This document shows, piece after piece, positions 20,544-28,847 of a stretch of 34,950 nucleotides of DNA. The translations under genes were made by a program, and so were the position numbers. The number at the start of each line of letters is the position of its first letter. Position 1 is the stretch's first letter. The notes under the pieces are model-generated. The model was not told where the DNA came from. It ran no database searches and saw only the letters and a list, made by a program, of their open reading frames with translations. Origin of the DNA: JAAZPG01 sp012797375 (GTDB lineage: Bacteria > Acidobacteriota > Aminicenantia > Aminicenantales > UBA4085). The stretch is taken from the NCBI GenBank assembly GCA_937868205.1, contig CALMMC010000108.1, positions 1 to 34,950 of the forward strand. Direction: 5' to 3'.

Positions 20544-22259
20544 TTATTTTTCAATCCACGTGTCGACCATTTTCACGGCCTTCTGCCAGACCTCGTCGTA
20601 GAGGGGAACGGACCGGTCCCGGATCCTCTTCTCCGCGTCGTACAGGCCGATGTGATTGTACTTGACCAGGAGCTTGTCCCCGAGGTCCCACCAGGCGGCG
20701 ACGATCCGGTCGGCTTGGTCCACGCAGGTCTTGGTCAGGTACGCGGCTGCTTTCGCCGGGCTCTTGGCGTAGAGCTCCATGGCTTTCCGGTCGATCTCCG
20801 GGACGGCCTGGATCGCCGCGCCCTCGTGCTCGAGCCGGACCTTTTCCACGTCCTGGATCGCCCGGTTGTAAACCACCTGGGTGTGAAAATCGACGTAGTC
20901 GAAAGCCCAGCGGGCGGAGCTCCGGTTGAAGACGAAATGATCGCCGACCAGGAACGACTTGGGGAGGGCCGTCATTCCGGCGTACAGGGGGATGTAGCAG
21001 GACGTGTCCTGGGCTCCGAAGGCCACCCAGAGGATCCCCCCGATGGCCGACGGAAACCCGCTTCGGCACTGGACCAGGCTCGTGTATTCGACGTTGGCCA
21101 CCGAGATCTTCCGGGTGGCGGCGTAATAATGGGGATTCTTGAACGGGCCGCCGCGGATGCCGGCCACCGGATCGAAGATCGAGCCGTAGCTCTTGTCCCG
21201 GGTCAGATTCATGACGTCCTGGACGGAGAGCTTGTGATCGGGCTTGACCGAGAACGGAAGGTCCATGTTGGGGGTGTTGGGATCAAGCTTGAGAGACGGA
21301 GCGACGAGGTCGAGGAACCGCCAGAGCCGGGACCGGCGTCCGTTCGTGCTCACCGCGCTGCCCTCGGCCGGGGAGTAGGCCCGCTTCCAGTTGAACGGCT
21401 TCCCCGAGGCCGGATCGTAGAGCTTCTGCGCCGCGGCGAAGGAGACCATGTGGGCCGAGCCCATGAAATTTTCCTTGTCGTCGAGGTTGACCTCGCCGAT
21501 GCGCGATTCGTTGGGGCAGACCGAGACATGGTCGTCGGGCAGGCGCTGGGCGCACCAGACCGCCCCGGGCTTGCCCGTTTCCGGAGACCACAGCGGGCCG
21601 ACCGGCATGATTTCGAAGATCCAGACTTCGTCAGGATCGGAGACGGCGAACATTTCCCCGTCGTCATTGAATCCGTAGCCGTATGTCTCGGCCAGGGAAC
21701 CCATGATTTCGATGCATTCCCGGGCCGTCCGGGAGCGCTCCATCCCCAAGAGCGAAAGCATCGTCAGGTCGAGCTTGGCCGAGGGGGTGTTGTTGACCAG
21801 CTTGCGGACCGTCCCCAGGGTCGACTCGGAGATGGCGACCTGGTTTTCGTTCATGTAGCCGAACATGCCGTGGTGGAAAGCGTAAGTGTGGGGAACCTGG
21901 GGAATGGAGAAACCCGTCTCCCCCTGGCTCATGGCATACGGCCACTTCGTCGCTTCCTTCCAGGTCTTGTACTGGCTGATGTGGTAGATTTTCCGGGTCG
22001 AGCCGGGCTTATGATCGGCCGCCGGAAAATGCCCGAAGGTCCAGTCGCACGTGCCGCAATCGGCCGTGTGGGTGGTCATGGTCGAGCCGTCCGTCGAGGC
22101 GGCTTTCCCGACCATGATGACCGTGCACGCCTCGTTGTCGGGGCCGAGGGTCGTGTCGAAGCCGGGGTCGTTCTTTTCGGAGAAAACGAGGAGGCCGGCG
22201 CCGGCGAAGGCGACGACGGCCAGCAGGCCGATGACCGGCCGGAGTTTTTTGAACGTCAT
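20544..22259 (-). CDS. C69-family dipeptidase (PepD-like), membrane-anchored or exported
   Basis: The 571-residue protein belongs to peptidase family C69, N-terminal nucleophile hydrolases that cleave dipeptides. The ATG at 22259 with GGAAGGAG upstream is chosen. A hydrophobic segment (residues 9-26) exports or anchors it. Cys45 in EACTVIMVGKAASTDGS is the expected nucleophile, which must be freed by cleavage of the preceding segment. The family's DGSTM and RSRLWR-type regions, and the RTARECIEIM helix, are visible. It sits between a metallohydrolase gene 16 bases upstream and a DUF6305 gene downstream. The pairing suggests degradation of peptides outside the cytoplasm. Confidence 0.87.
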   Translation of the reverse strand: MTFKKLRPVIGLLAVVAFAGAGLLVFSEKNDPGFDTTLGPDNEACTVIMVGKAASTDGSTMTTHTADCGTCDWTFGHFPAADHKPGSTRKIYHISQYKTWKEATKWPYAMSQGETGFSIPQVPHTYAFHHGMFGYMNENQVAISESTLGTVRKLVNNTPSAKLDLTMLSLLGMERSRTARECIEIMGSLAETYGYGFNDDGEMFAVSDPDEVWIFEIMPVGPLWSPETGKPGAVWCAQRLPDDHVSVCPNESRIGEVNLDDKENFMGSAHMVSFAAAQKLYDPASGKPFNWKRAYSPAEGSAVSTNGRRSRLWRFLDLVAPSLKLDPNTPNMDLPFSVKPDHKLSVQDVMNLTRDKSYGSIFDPVAGIRGGPFKNPHYYAATRKISVANVEYTSLVQCRSGFPSAIGGILWVAFGAQDTSCYIPLYAGMTALPKSFLVGDHFVFNRSSARWAFDYVDFHTQVVYNRAIQDVEKVRLEHEGAAIQAVPEIDRKAMELYAKSPAKAAAYLTKTCVDQADRIVAAWWDLGDKLLVKYNHIGLYDAEKRIRDRSVPLYDEVWQKAVKMVDTWIEK

Positions 22260-22275
22260 GACGCTCCTTCCTTGA

Positions 22276-23439
22276 TTATTCTTCGTGGACGGATCCGGCG
22301 ACGGCTTCGGCCGGGTCGTGAAACCAGGCTCCGGCGCCTTTTTGAACGATATCGGCATAGCGGGGGAGGCCGCTCACCCGGATCGCTTGCTCGGGGAATT
22401 TCTTGGAGTACTGGCGGAGGAGTTCCAGGAGGACGGACGCGTGCTGACCGACCCGCTTGTCCAGCGGCCAGCCGTTTTCATCATAAGGGACGAACAGCTT
22501 TTTGCTCGCGGCCAGCTTCAAGAGGAAGGGATCCTTGCCGTCGAGCATGAGCTTGACGGTCTTGGGCCCGGTCGGCTGGTCGAGAAAAGGAATCGGGGCC
22601 TCGAGCAGGAACGGCAGGGCGTCGCTGTAATCGCCGATCTCCCGGTGGGACAGCCCGCGGAAATTCTGCGGCGACGGCTCGACGTGGTTGTCGAACCCCT
22701 CCACGGCCTTGACCGTCATCGAGACCATCGTCGCGATCTTGGCCGCTTTTTCCGGGGCGACGATGCAGTTGGTGACCGGGAACATGGTTTCGGCGCCGTG
22801 GAGGTCGACCGCCAGGCCGACCTGGTTCTTCCGGATCAATTCCATGGCCGCGTACGTCACCCGTTCCATGAGGAGCCCGTTGGGCCGTCCGGGCCAGGTC
22901 CGGTTGGTGTTCCGGATGTCCAGGAACGACAGGAGCTGTTTTTCGGGGTAGTGGATGTATACGTCCGGGTCGGGCCACTGGTCGAGCGGGGAGGCGTCGC
23001 GGTTGCCCATCCGGAAACGCTTCTCCCCCCAGGGCGTGGGGATGTCGAAATACAGGGGGTACCCGTCGCCGGGGCGGGTTTCGCGGCTGGCGCTGACATT
23101 GAGCGTCGGGATGACGTACACCGTCCCTTTCTCGACCGTCGCGTTTTCGATGATGATCATCGCGGCGATGATGCCGGCCGGCTCGTTGGGATGGGTCCCG
23201 GCCATGAAGAGGGCCGCTCCCCCCGGTTCCCGGCCTTCGAGGACGTAGACGTTCGTGTCGCCGGCGGTTCCCTTGAGCGAGGGGAGGAATTCGCTCAGGC
23301 GGAGGACCCGGGTGACTCCGGGGCCGGCCACGACCGGCGTGCGGAACCGGTGGTGTTTGTACAGGGGGATTCCGCCGGCGAGGAGGAGGGCGGCGAAAAG
23401 GACGCCCAGGGCGATCTTGAGGATTTTTTCGTTTTTCAT
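22276..23439 (-). CDS. Membrane-anchored M14-like zinc hydrolase (succinylglutamate desuccinylase/aspartoacylase type)
   Basis: The 387-residue protein has an N-terminal membrane anchor (residues 8-27) and an M14/aspartoacylase-type domain. Probable zinc ligands are His83 and Glu86 in MAGTHPNEPAG and His214 in VDLHGAET. The FLLEAPIPFL segment may hold the catalytic Glu. The family removes acyl groups from amino acids or acts as carboxypeptidase, so the exact substrate is open. The active domain would face outside. It lies ten bases after the 51-aa gene and 16 before the dipeptidase gene. Context supports work on peptides or N-acyl amino acids. Confidence 0.8.
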   Translation of the reverse strand: MKNEKILKIALGVLFAALLLAGGIPLYKHHRFRTPVVAGPGVTRVLRLSEFLPSLKGTAGDTNVYVLEGREPGGAALFMAGTHPNEPAGIIAAMIIIENATVEKGTVYVIPTLNVSASRETRPGDGYPLYFDIPTPWGEKRFRMGNRDASPLDQWPDPDVYIHYPEKQLLSFLDIRNTNRTWPGRPNGLLMERVTYAAMELIRKNQVGLAVDLHGAETMFPVTNCIVAPEKAAKIATMVSMTVKAVEGFDNHVEPSPQNFRGLSHREIGDYSDALPFLLEAPIPFLDQPTGPKTVKLMLDGKDPFLLKLAASKKLFVPYDENGWPLDKRVGQHASVLLELLRQYSKKFPEQAIRVSGLPRYADIVQKGAGAWFHDPAEAVAGSVHEE

Positions 23440-23449
23440 GGCCGGATTC

Positions 23450-23605
23450 CTATTTCACCCGGAGAAGGCGGAGAACGAGCGGCGCCAGGACGAGCAGGGT
23501 GAGGATGAGATGGGAGACGCTTTTTTTCTCCCGGACGAAATTCCAACCCAGGATGAAGACGAGGTAAGCGGTGATGAGGTAATAAAAAATCATGATGATG
23601 TTCAT
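23450..23605 (-). CDS. 51-aa membrane protein in the peptidase operon
   Basis: A short gene between the permease and the metallohydrolase. Its product has two hydrophobic stretches, IIMIFYYLITAYLVFILGW and SHLILTLLVLAPLVLRLL, separated by NFVREKKSV, and ends in RVK. GAGGAGG lies six bases before the ATG at 23605, and spacing to neighbours is ten bases on each side. This makes it very likely translated although no family is recognised. It could be an accessory subunit of the permease. Confidence 0.75.
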   Translation of the reverse strand: MNIIMIFYYLITAYLVFILGWNFVREKKSVSHLILTLLVLAPLVLRLLRVK

Positions 23606-23615
23606 GGCGGCCTCC

Positions 23616-24929
23616 TCACATGCTCCAGCGGACCAGGAATTCGAGCTTGGCGCTGAAGACGACCATCAGGACGCTGACGATGGTGATCACCACCCAGGGG
23701 ATCCACGTCTGCGTCAGGAACGATCCGTACGAGCCCTTGTAGCCCGAGACCATCATGCTCAGGCGCCCGATCAAGGCCGTCGGGGGGAGCGCGTCGCCCA
23801 GGGCCCAGAGGAAGCTCAGGCCGGCAATGACGATCGTGGCGTGCAGGCCGATGGAGTCCAGAAACCAGATCAGGGGAATGCCCAGGATCACCGCCCCGCC
23901 GTAGGTCAGGACGCCCTCGGAGAAGGGGATGATGACGGCCAGGAGGATGTAGAGCAGGAGGAGCGGCGTGCTGATCACCGCGAACGAGAGAATCCCGCGC
24001 ACTCCGGAGGCGGTCATGATCTGCTGGAGCATGCCCACGACGACCGTGGTCGCCAGCAGGGGCAGCAGCCGGGTCATCGTTCTTCGGGAGAGAGCCAGGA
24101 AGTCGATCCTCTTCGGGCTCACCAATAGAGCGACGACGGCCGAAACCGTGAACTGAAGCGGCAGGCCGATGACCGGCGTCTCGAACGGCCAGATCCGGGA
24201 AACGGCGATGAATCCGAAGAAGACGAGGAACGGGAGAAGGACGCGCCATCCCGTCATTTTCGCCGGGACTTCAGGCAGGGCGGCCAGGGCGGCCTGCTTG
24301 TCGGAAGCGCCGATCCGTTTCAGCCCCAGGGTCAGCATGGTGATGGTTCCGAGAACCAGGACGGGGATCCCGAGAACGTAGGTGAAGCCGACATAGGGGA
24401 TGGCCGTCCCGGCGCAGAGCATCATCGCCCAGATGTTGACGGGGGGGGCGACGGCCGCGAGGCCGGCGACGATGAAGAGAATGGCTGCGACCCGGCGTTC
24501 GGTGATGCCGAGATGCTTGAGGGCCAGGGCCACCGGGGCGCCGACGACGAGCAGCGACACCGACCCCGCGCCCGTGAGAGCGCCGGGGATCAGGACGATG
24601 ATCATCAGGACGAGCAGGGCCAGCACCCGGACGTTGTAGAAAAGCCGGATGGTGCCCCGGACAACGTAAGCGACGCCGCCCGATTCCTCGACGACGGCCA
24701 TGAAGATCGTGGCCGTCGAGAAGACCAGCATCACGTCGAGGTATGGGAAGGCGCCCTCGATGAGATGACGGGGAAGCTCCAGGAGAGGAGGGGTTTTAAC
24801 CACGGCGCCGGCGAGGCCGCCGGCCACCGCGGTCAGGAAAATGCAGATTTCCACCGGGAGCTTTCTCCAGTGGGCGGCGGCGTACGCGCCGATCATTACG
24901 AGCAGAATGAGGACGATTTGAAAAATCAT
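23616..24929 (-). CDS. DctM/IT-superfamily-like permease
   Basis: A 437-residue, almost wholly hydrophobic protein with ten or more membrane segments. The ATG at 24929, with AAGGAG before it, gives a start inside the membrane (MIFQIVLILLVMIGAY). The GALTGAGSVSLLVVGAPVALALKHLGI and AAVAPPVNIWAMMLCAG stretches resemble the large subunits of TRAP transporters and related ion-coupled permeases; a second similar half starts near FSEGVLTYGGAVILGIPL. No DctP or DctQ partner is adjacent, so it may be a stand-alone secondary transporter. As first gene of the operon it probably imports the products of the exported hydrolases. Confidence 0.75.
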   Translation of the reverse strand: MIFQIVLILLVMIGAYAAAHWRKLPVEICIFLTAVAGGLAGAVVKTPPLLELPRHLIEGAFPYLDVMLVFSTATIFMAVVEESGGVAYVVRGTIRLFYNVRVLALLVLMIIVLIPGALTGAGSVSLLVVGAPVALALKHLGITERRVAAILFIVAGLAAVAPPVNIWAMMLCAGTAIPYVGFTYVLGIPVLVLGTITMLTLGLKRIGASDKQAALAALPEVPAKMTGWRVLLPFLVFFGFIAVSRIWPFETPVIGLPLQFTVSAVVALLVSPKRIDFLALSRRTMTRLLPLLATTVVVGMLQQIMTASGVRGILSFAVISTPLLLLYILLAVIIPFSEGVLTYGGAVILGIPLIWFLDSIGLHATIVIAGLSFLWALGDALPPTALIGRLSMMVSGYKGSYGSFLTQTWIPWVVITIVSVLMVVFSAKLEFLVRWSM

Positions 24930-24985
24930 CTCGCGGCTCCTTCCGCCGTCGGGCGGTCGAGTTCCTATTTTCGGTCGAGTTTGAT

Positions 24986-25015
24986 GATATATCTCATGCC
25001 CCGCGGGGATGTCAA
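24986..25015 (-). promoter_or_regulatory. Promoter of the permease/peptidase operon
   Basis: On the minus strand TTGACA (25015-25010), an 18-base spacer and TATATC (24991-24986). The spacer contains the perfect palindrome CCCCGCGGGG, a possible operator. The upstream GWxTD gene ends just before it. Confidence 0.65.
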
Positions 25016-25035
25016 TCGAAAAGGGGCGGAGGGCC

Positions 25036-27153
25036 TTACGGCCGCTCTTTTTCGATCCGTTCCAACAGGGCTCGGACCTCGGTTTGACCGGAAGCGAGGC
25101 GGAGGGAGGCATTGAGGGCTTCCCGGGCTTCGGCTTTTTTCCCGGTCCGGTAATAGCACTCGCCCAGGGCGTTGAGCACCCGGGTGTCGCCCCCGTAGAG
25201 CGTCCGGGCTTCGAGGAGATTCGCCAAGGCTTCTTCGCACGCGCCTTTTTCCTTGAGGGCGAGGCCCTTGATCAGGAAATAATCGAACCGGAAGTCGGCC
25301 GAGGCGGCGAAGCGTTCGACGGTTTCGAGAGCCTCGGCGTTTTTCCCGGCCCGGGCGAGGAAATTCGCGAATCGAAACATCCCCTCCTCGAATTCCGGAT
25401 GTTCCCGCTGGATCTTCCGGTAGGCCGCTTCGGCCCGGGCCGCGTCGCCGGCTTGGTCGTATTGAACGGCCAGGCCGTAATCGAAGAGAAACGCCCGGCT
25501 CTCCGGCACCGTGCTGTGCAGAATGACGGCCCGGGGGACGTCGGCCACGGGGGAGAGGATGAAGTTGGCCTCGGTCGCCGCGAGGACCCGGCCGGCGGCG
25601 TTCTTGAGGGTGAACGTCAGCTCGTAGTAGTCAGGCCGGAGGTCGACAGCGGGGGTTTCTCCGATGATCGTCAGCGTCGGGCGGTATTCGAATTCGGACA
25701 GCTTGACCGTCCGGAGGGCGGCCGGTTTGCCGCCGGTCATGGTGCCGGCGGCCGAGATGTCGACCGTCCCGCCGGCCCACAGGTCGCGCGGCAGACGGAG
25801 AACGGACAAGCCGTAGACCAGCGTATCGGCCCGGTTGATGGTCGCCCGCGGATCGGTCAGGATCCGGCGGCCGCCGAGCTTGTACGGGGCGTAATCCGGT
25901 TCGGGAGCTTCTTGGAGACCGTAGCCGATGAAGGGCTCGGTCAGCTCGGCCGGGCCGGTCTCGGCCGGGACCTCAAGGCTCTTTTCGAAGAGCGAAAACT
26001 CCTTCCCGACGACGTTCTGGAGAAGGACGGTCAGCTTGAATTTGCCTTGGGCGACGGGAACGACATCCTGGACGGCGATTCCGTTCTTGCGGACGCTCTC
26101 GACTTGACCGGCCGGAAACCGGAAAGGATAATCCCGGACATATTGAAAAACGGTCGTCTCGCCGCTTTTCAAACCGACGGTGAGCTTGAAATCGCACCCG
26201 TACTGGTCGGAGGATGGATCGTAATCGAAGGACGAATGCCGGGGAAGGATGGAAAAATGGAGGAAGGTCATCTCCCGTCCGCCGTCGCGGACGAGGCTGG
26301 CCGAGGCGTCGCTTTCGATGAAATTCGCCAGGTATTCGGGGCCGACGATCCCCCGGTAGTTGAGGAAGTGGTTGACGTACGCCGTGCTGATCCCCCGCTT
26401 CGCCGAGGCGAAAATGTCGGCGAGGATCATGGTGTTCTGGGGGGTGGGCCGGTAATTGGAGGGCATCTGGTTGGGGACGATGGTCAGGGCGGCCCGGGCG
26501 AGCGGGGGGGCGATGTCCTTGATCTTTTGAAAGACCTCGATGGGATTGTTCCGGTTGAATTGGCGGGTGTCGACCAGGAGGCTGGCCGGGCCGTCGGAGA
26601 TGGGGTCATACAAGCGGAATTCGCCGCCTCCGCCGCGCTGGAAGAAGACCAAGTCGAACGCCTGCGGCAGCTTTTTAATCGGATCCCCGATGTAGTGCCA
26701 AATCACGGCCGGGTGCAGCCCGGACGTCCCTTCGTAGGTGTCCTTGGACTGGGGCGGGCCGAGAATCATGTAGATCCGCCCCTGGTCCGTCTGCCAGGCT
26801 TCGCGGAGGGCCAACCGGCCGAAGTTCTCCATGACGAACCGGAAGCGCTTCTCGATTTCCTCCCGGAATTCATTCCGGGGCGTGTCCGGACGGGAATCCC
26901 TCTGCTTCCAAAACGCTTCCATGAACATGTCCCGGTCCCGTTCGCTCGTCAAGGAGAGGAAGGCCTCCTTTTCGGCCGGGAGAATGAAGGTGTCGGTGAT
27001 CTTGAGCCATTCCCGATGCCGGAGAAGAAGGTCTTGTCCCTGGCCGGCGCCCTGGACCGCGGGCGCCGGAGCGGCCCAAGCGCCGCCGAAGACGAGGACG
27101 AGAAGAAAAAGGAAACCGGGAAAGCCGGTGGTCTTTCGGATGGTCGCGGTCAT
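25036..27153 (-). CDS. GWxTD-domain exported protein with C-terminal TPR repeats
   Basis: The ATG at 27153 gives 705 residues starting with a signal peptide (TGFPGFLFLLVLVFGGAWA). A GWxTD domain follows (about 70-230): FWKQRDSRPDTPRNEFREEIEKR and a motif that here reads AWQTDQGRIYMILGPP, with Ala for the first Gly. A beta-rich middle part carries FDYDPSSDQYGCDF. Residues from about 575 form TPR-like helix pairs (FDYGLAVQYDQAGDAARAEAAYRKIQ and two or three more). The domain is common in Aminicenantes, Acidobacteria and relatives, and its function is unknown. It stands in its own transcription unit, divergent from the UMF1 gene. Confidence 0.85.
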   Translation of the reverse strand: MTATIRKTTGFPGFLFLLVLVFGGAWAAPAPAVQGAGQGQDLLLRHREWLKITDTFILPAEKEAFLSLTSERDRDMFMEAFWKQRDSRPDTPRNEFREEIEKRFRFVMENFGRLALREAWQTDQGRIYMILGPPQSKDTYEGTSGLHPAVIWHYIGDPIKKLPQAFDLVFFQRGGGGEFRLYDPISDGPASLLVDTRQFNRNNPIEVFQKIKDIAPPLARAALTIVPNQMPSNYRPTPQNTMILADIFASAKRGISTAYVNHFLNYRGIVGPEYLANFIESDASASLVRDGGREMTFLHFSILPRHSSFDYDPSSDQYGCDFKLTVGLKSGETTVFQYVRDYPFRFPAGQVESVRKNGIAVQDVVPVAQGKFKLTVLLQNVVGKEFSLFEKSLEVPAETGPAELTEPFIGYGLQEAPEPDYAPYKLGGRRILTDPRATINRADTLVYGLSVLRLPRDLWAGGTVDISAAGTMTGGKPAALRTVKLSEFEYRPTLTIIGETPAVDLRPDYYELTFTLKNAAGRVLAATEANFILSPVADVPRAVILHSTVPESRAFLFDYGLAVQYDQAGDAARAEAAYRKIQREHPEFEEGMFRFANFLARAGKNAEALETVERFAASADFRFDYFLIKGLALKEKGACEEALANLLEARTLYGGDTRVLNALGECYYRTGKKAEAREALNASLRLASGQTEVRALLERIEKERP

Positions 27154-27213
27154 GACTGAACATCCCTGTCGTTCAAATCGCGGCGCGCGGCCGCGCGTCG
27201 CCGCCGTTTTCGG

Positions 27214-27243
27214 ATTGTAGCATCCTCCCCGGAGGAATGCCAA
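27214..27243 (-). promoter_or_regulatory. Promoter of the GWxTD gene
   Basis: On the minus strand TTGGCA (27243-27238), an 18-base spacer and TACAAT (27219-27214). The spacer carries a palindrome TCCTCC/GGAGGA that could be an operator. The 5' UTR is about 55 bases. Confidence 0.6.
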
Positions 27244-27327
27244 GGACGCGGGCTCGGGCCGGGCGATATCTTCCTGGAAAGGATGGAGGAAACCGGCGGG
27301 CGGGATTTCCCCGCCGGGCGGCCGGAG

Positions 27328-27356
27328 TTGCATTTTCGGCCGAGTTTCATTATAAA
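27328..27356 (+). promoter_or_regulatory. Promoter of the UMF1-type transporter gene
   Basis: TTGCAT (27328-27333), a 17-base spacer and TATAAA (27351-27356), followed by AGAGGA just before the TTG start at 27392. Confidence 0.7.
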
Positions 27357-27391
27357 TAGGCGCTTTCAATTCCGTCAGGAAAAGAGGATCC

Positions 27392-28723
27392 TTGACTCCA
27401 CGCCTCGGCCCGCATCAACCCATTCCCCAGGACGATAAGCGCACGATCAAAGGCTGGGTCCGGTACGACTGGGCCAACTCGGTCTACCAGTTGACCATCT
27501 CCTCGGCCATCTTCCCCATCTACTACAACCAGGTGACCCGTCACGGCGACGATTTCACCGTCCATTTCTTCGGCCTCCCGGTCATCAACACCGTCCTCTA
27601 TTCCTGGGCCATCGCCGCGGCGTACCTCCTGGTCGCCTTCCTTTCGCCCTTTCTCTCCTCGATCGCCGATTACACCGGCCTGCGGAAGGGATTCATGAAG
27701 GGATTCACGATTCTGGGCGCGGCTTCTTGCTCGGCTCTGTTCTTTTTCGACTCGAACACGATCGAGCTCGGGGTCATCTGCTTCGCCCTGGGCACGGTCG
27801 GCTACGGGGGCAGCCTCGTCTTTTACAACTCCTTCTTGCCGATCATCGCCTCGCCGGCCGAACAGGACAAGGTCAGCGCCCGGGGATACATCTCCGGGTA
27901 TCTGGGCGGCGTCGTTCTCCTGATCGTCAACCTGATCGTCGTGATGCAGCCGGCCTTTTTTGGAATCACCGATCCGAAGCTCCCGGCCAAGCTGGCCTTC
28001 CTTTCGGTCGGGCTGTGGTGGTTCGGCTTTTCCCAGACCACGTTCCGGCGGCTGCCGAAGTATACGTTCGGCCACCGGGAGACGGGAACGAGCGTCATCC
28101 TGGGCGGCTACCGGCAGCTGCGGATCGTATTCCGCCAAATCCGTCGGATGCCCCGGCTCCGCATTTTTCTCCCGGCCTACTTTTTCATCACCATGGGGCT
28201 GCTGACGGTCATGTTCATGGCCGCGACCTACGGCGAAAAAGCGCTCCGTTTGGGCGAAACCGTCCTGATCGCGACGATCCTCCTCATCCAGCTGATCGGC
28301 ATGCTGGGGGCCTGGCTGTTCGCCCGGCTTTCGGGCCGGGTCGGCAACATCAAGGCCTTCCGCCTGACGGTCTATATTTGGATAGGGATTTGCGTCGCCG
28401 CCTACTTCATCACCGACGCCGTCGGGTTCCTCTGCGTCGGGATCGCCGTCGGCCTGGTCATGGGCGGCTCGCAATCGCTGGCCCGGTCAACGTATTCCAA
28501 GATGCTGCCGCCGACCGAGGACCACACCTCGTTCTTCAGCTTCTTCGACGTGATGGAGAAGCTGGCCACGGTGGCCGGCACCTTCAGCTTCGGAATCATC
28601 GAGGCTCTGACGGGCAATATGCGCAACTCGGTCCTGGCCATCACCCTGTTCTTCGCTGTCGGCTTGGCTTTTCTTTTCCGGCTGATGGTCGTTGAACGCC
28701 GGCCGGCGGCCGCGGAATCCTGA
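27392..28723 (+). CDS. UMF1/Atg22-like major facilitator superfamily transporter
   Basis: The 443-residue protein has about twelve membrane helices. The N-terminal WVRYDWANSVYQLTISSAIFPIYY is characteristic of UMF1 (Atg22-like) transporters, a bacterial branch related to yeast vacuolar amino-acid effluxers. Other marks are PFLSSIADYTGLRKGFM, the DKVSARGYISGYLGG loop, and GGSQSLARSTYSKMLPPTEDHTSFFSFFDVMEK. It begins at TTG 27392 with AGAGGAT upstream and a good promoter. Substrate is unknown. A convergent gene lies beyond an inverted-repeat element after its stop. Confidence 0.88.
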   Translation: MTPRLGPHQPIPQDDKRTIKGWVRYDWANSVYQLTISSAIFPIYYNQVTRHGDDFTVHFFGLPVINTVLYSWAIAAAYLLVAFLSPFLSSIADYTGLRKGFMKGFTILGAASCSALFFFDSNTIELGVICFALGTVGYGGSLVFYNSFLPIIASPAEQDKVSARGYISGYLGGVVLLIVNLIVVMQPAFFGITDPKLPAKLAFLSVGLWWFGFSQTTFRRLPKYTFGHRETGTSVILGGYRQLRIVFRQIRRMPRLRIFLPAYFFITMGLLTVMFMAATYGEKALRLGETVLIATILLIQLIGMLGAWLFARLSGRVGNIKAFRLTVYIWIGICVAAYFITDAVGFLCVGIAVGLVMGGSQSLARSTYSKMLPPTEDHTSFFSFFDVMEKLATVAGTFSFGIIEALTGNMRNSVLAITLFFAVGLAFLFRLMVVERRPAAAES

Positions 28724-28736
28724 AGAAACCGGCCTC

Positions 28737-28843
28737 AGAGGAAGACACCATCCCTCTTCACCTCATTTCTCCCTCCGCTCCCGTGAATGAAAGGAGTTCC
28801 GGGCACAAGGGGAAATCGGGTGAATCGGGATGGTGTCTCCTCT
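28737..28843. repeat. Terminal-inverted-repeat element E1 (MITE/REP-like), between convergent genes
   Basis: The arms 28737-28762 and 28819-28843 are inverted copies with the core GACACCATCCC preceded by AGAGGA, differing by one inserted base and a few inner substitutions. The 107-base element fills the gap between the UMF1 stop and the end of the next minus-strand gene. Its outer arm sequence resembles that of the element at 32026-32174. It encodes nothing visible. As RNA it would fold into a long hairpin and may double as a two-way transcription stop. Confidence 0.65.
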
Positions 28844-28847
28844 TTGT

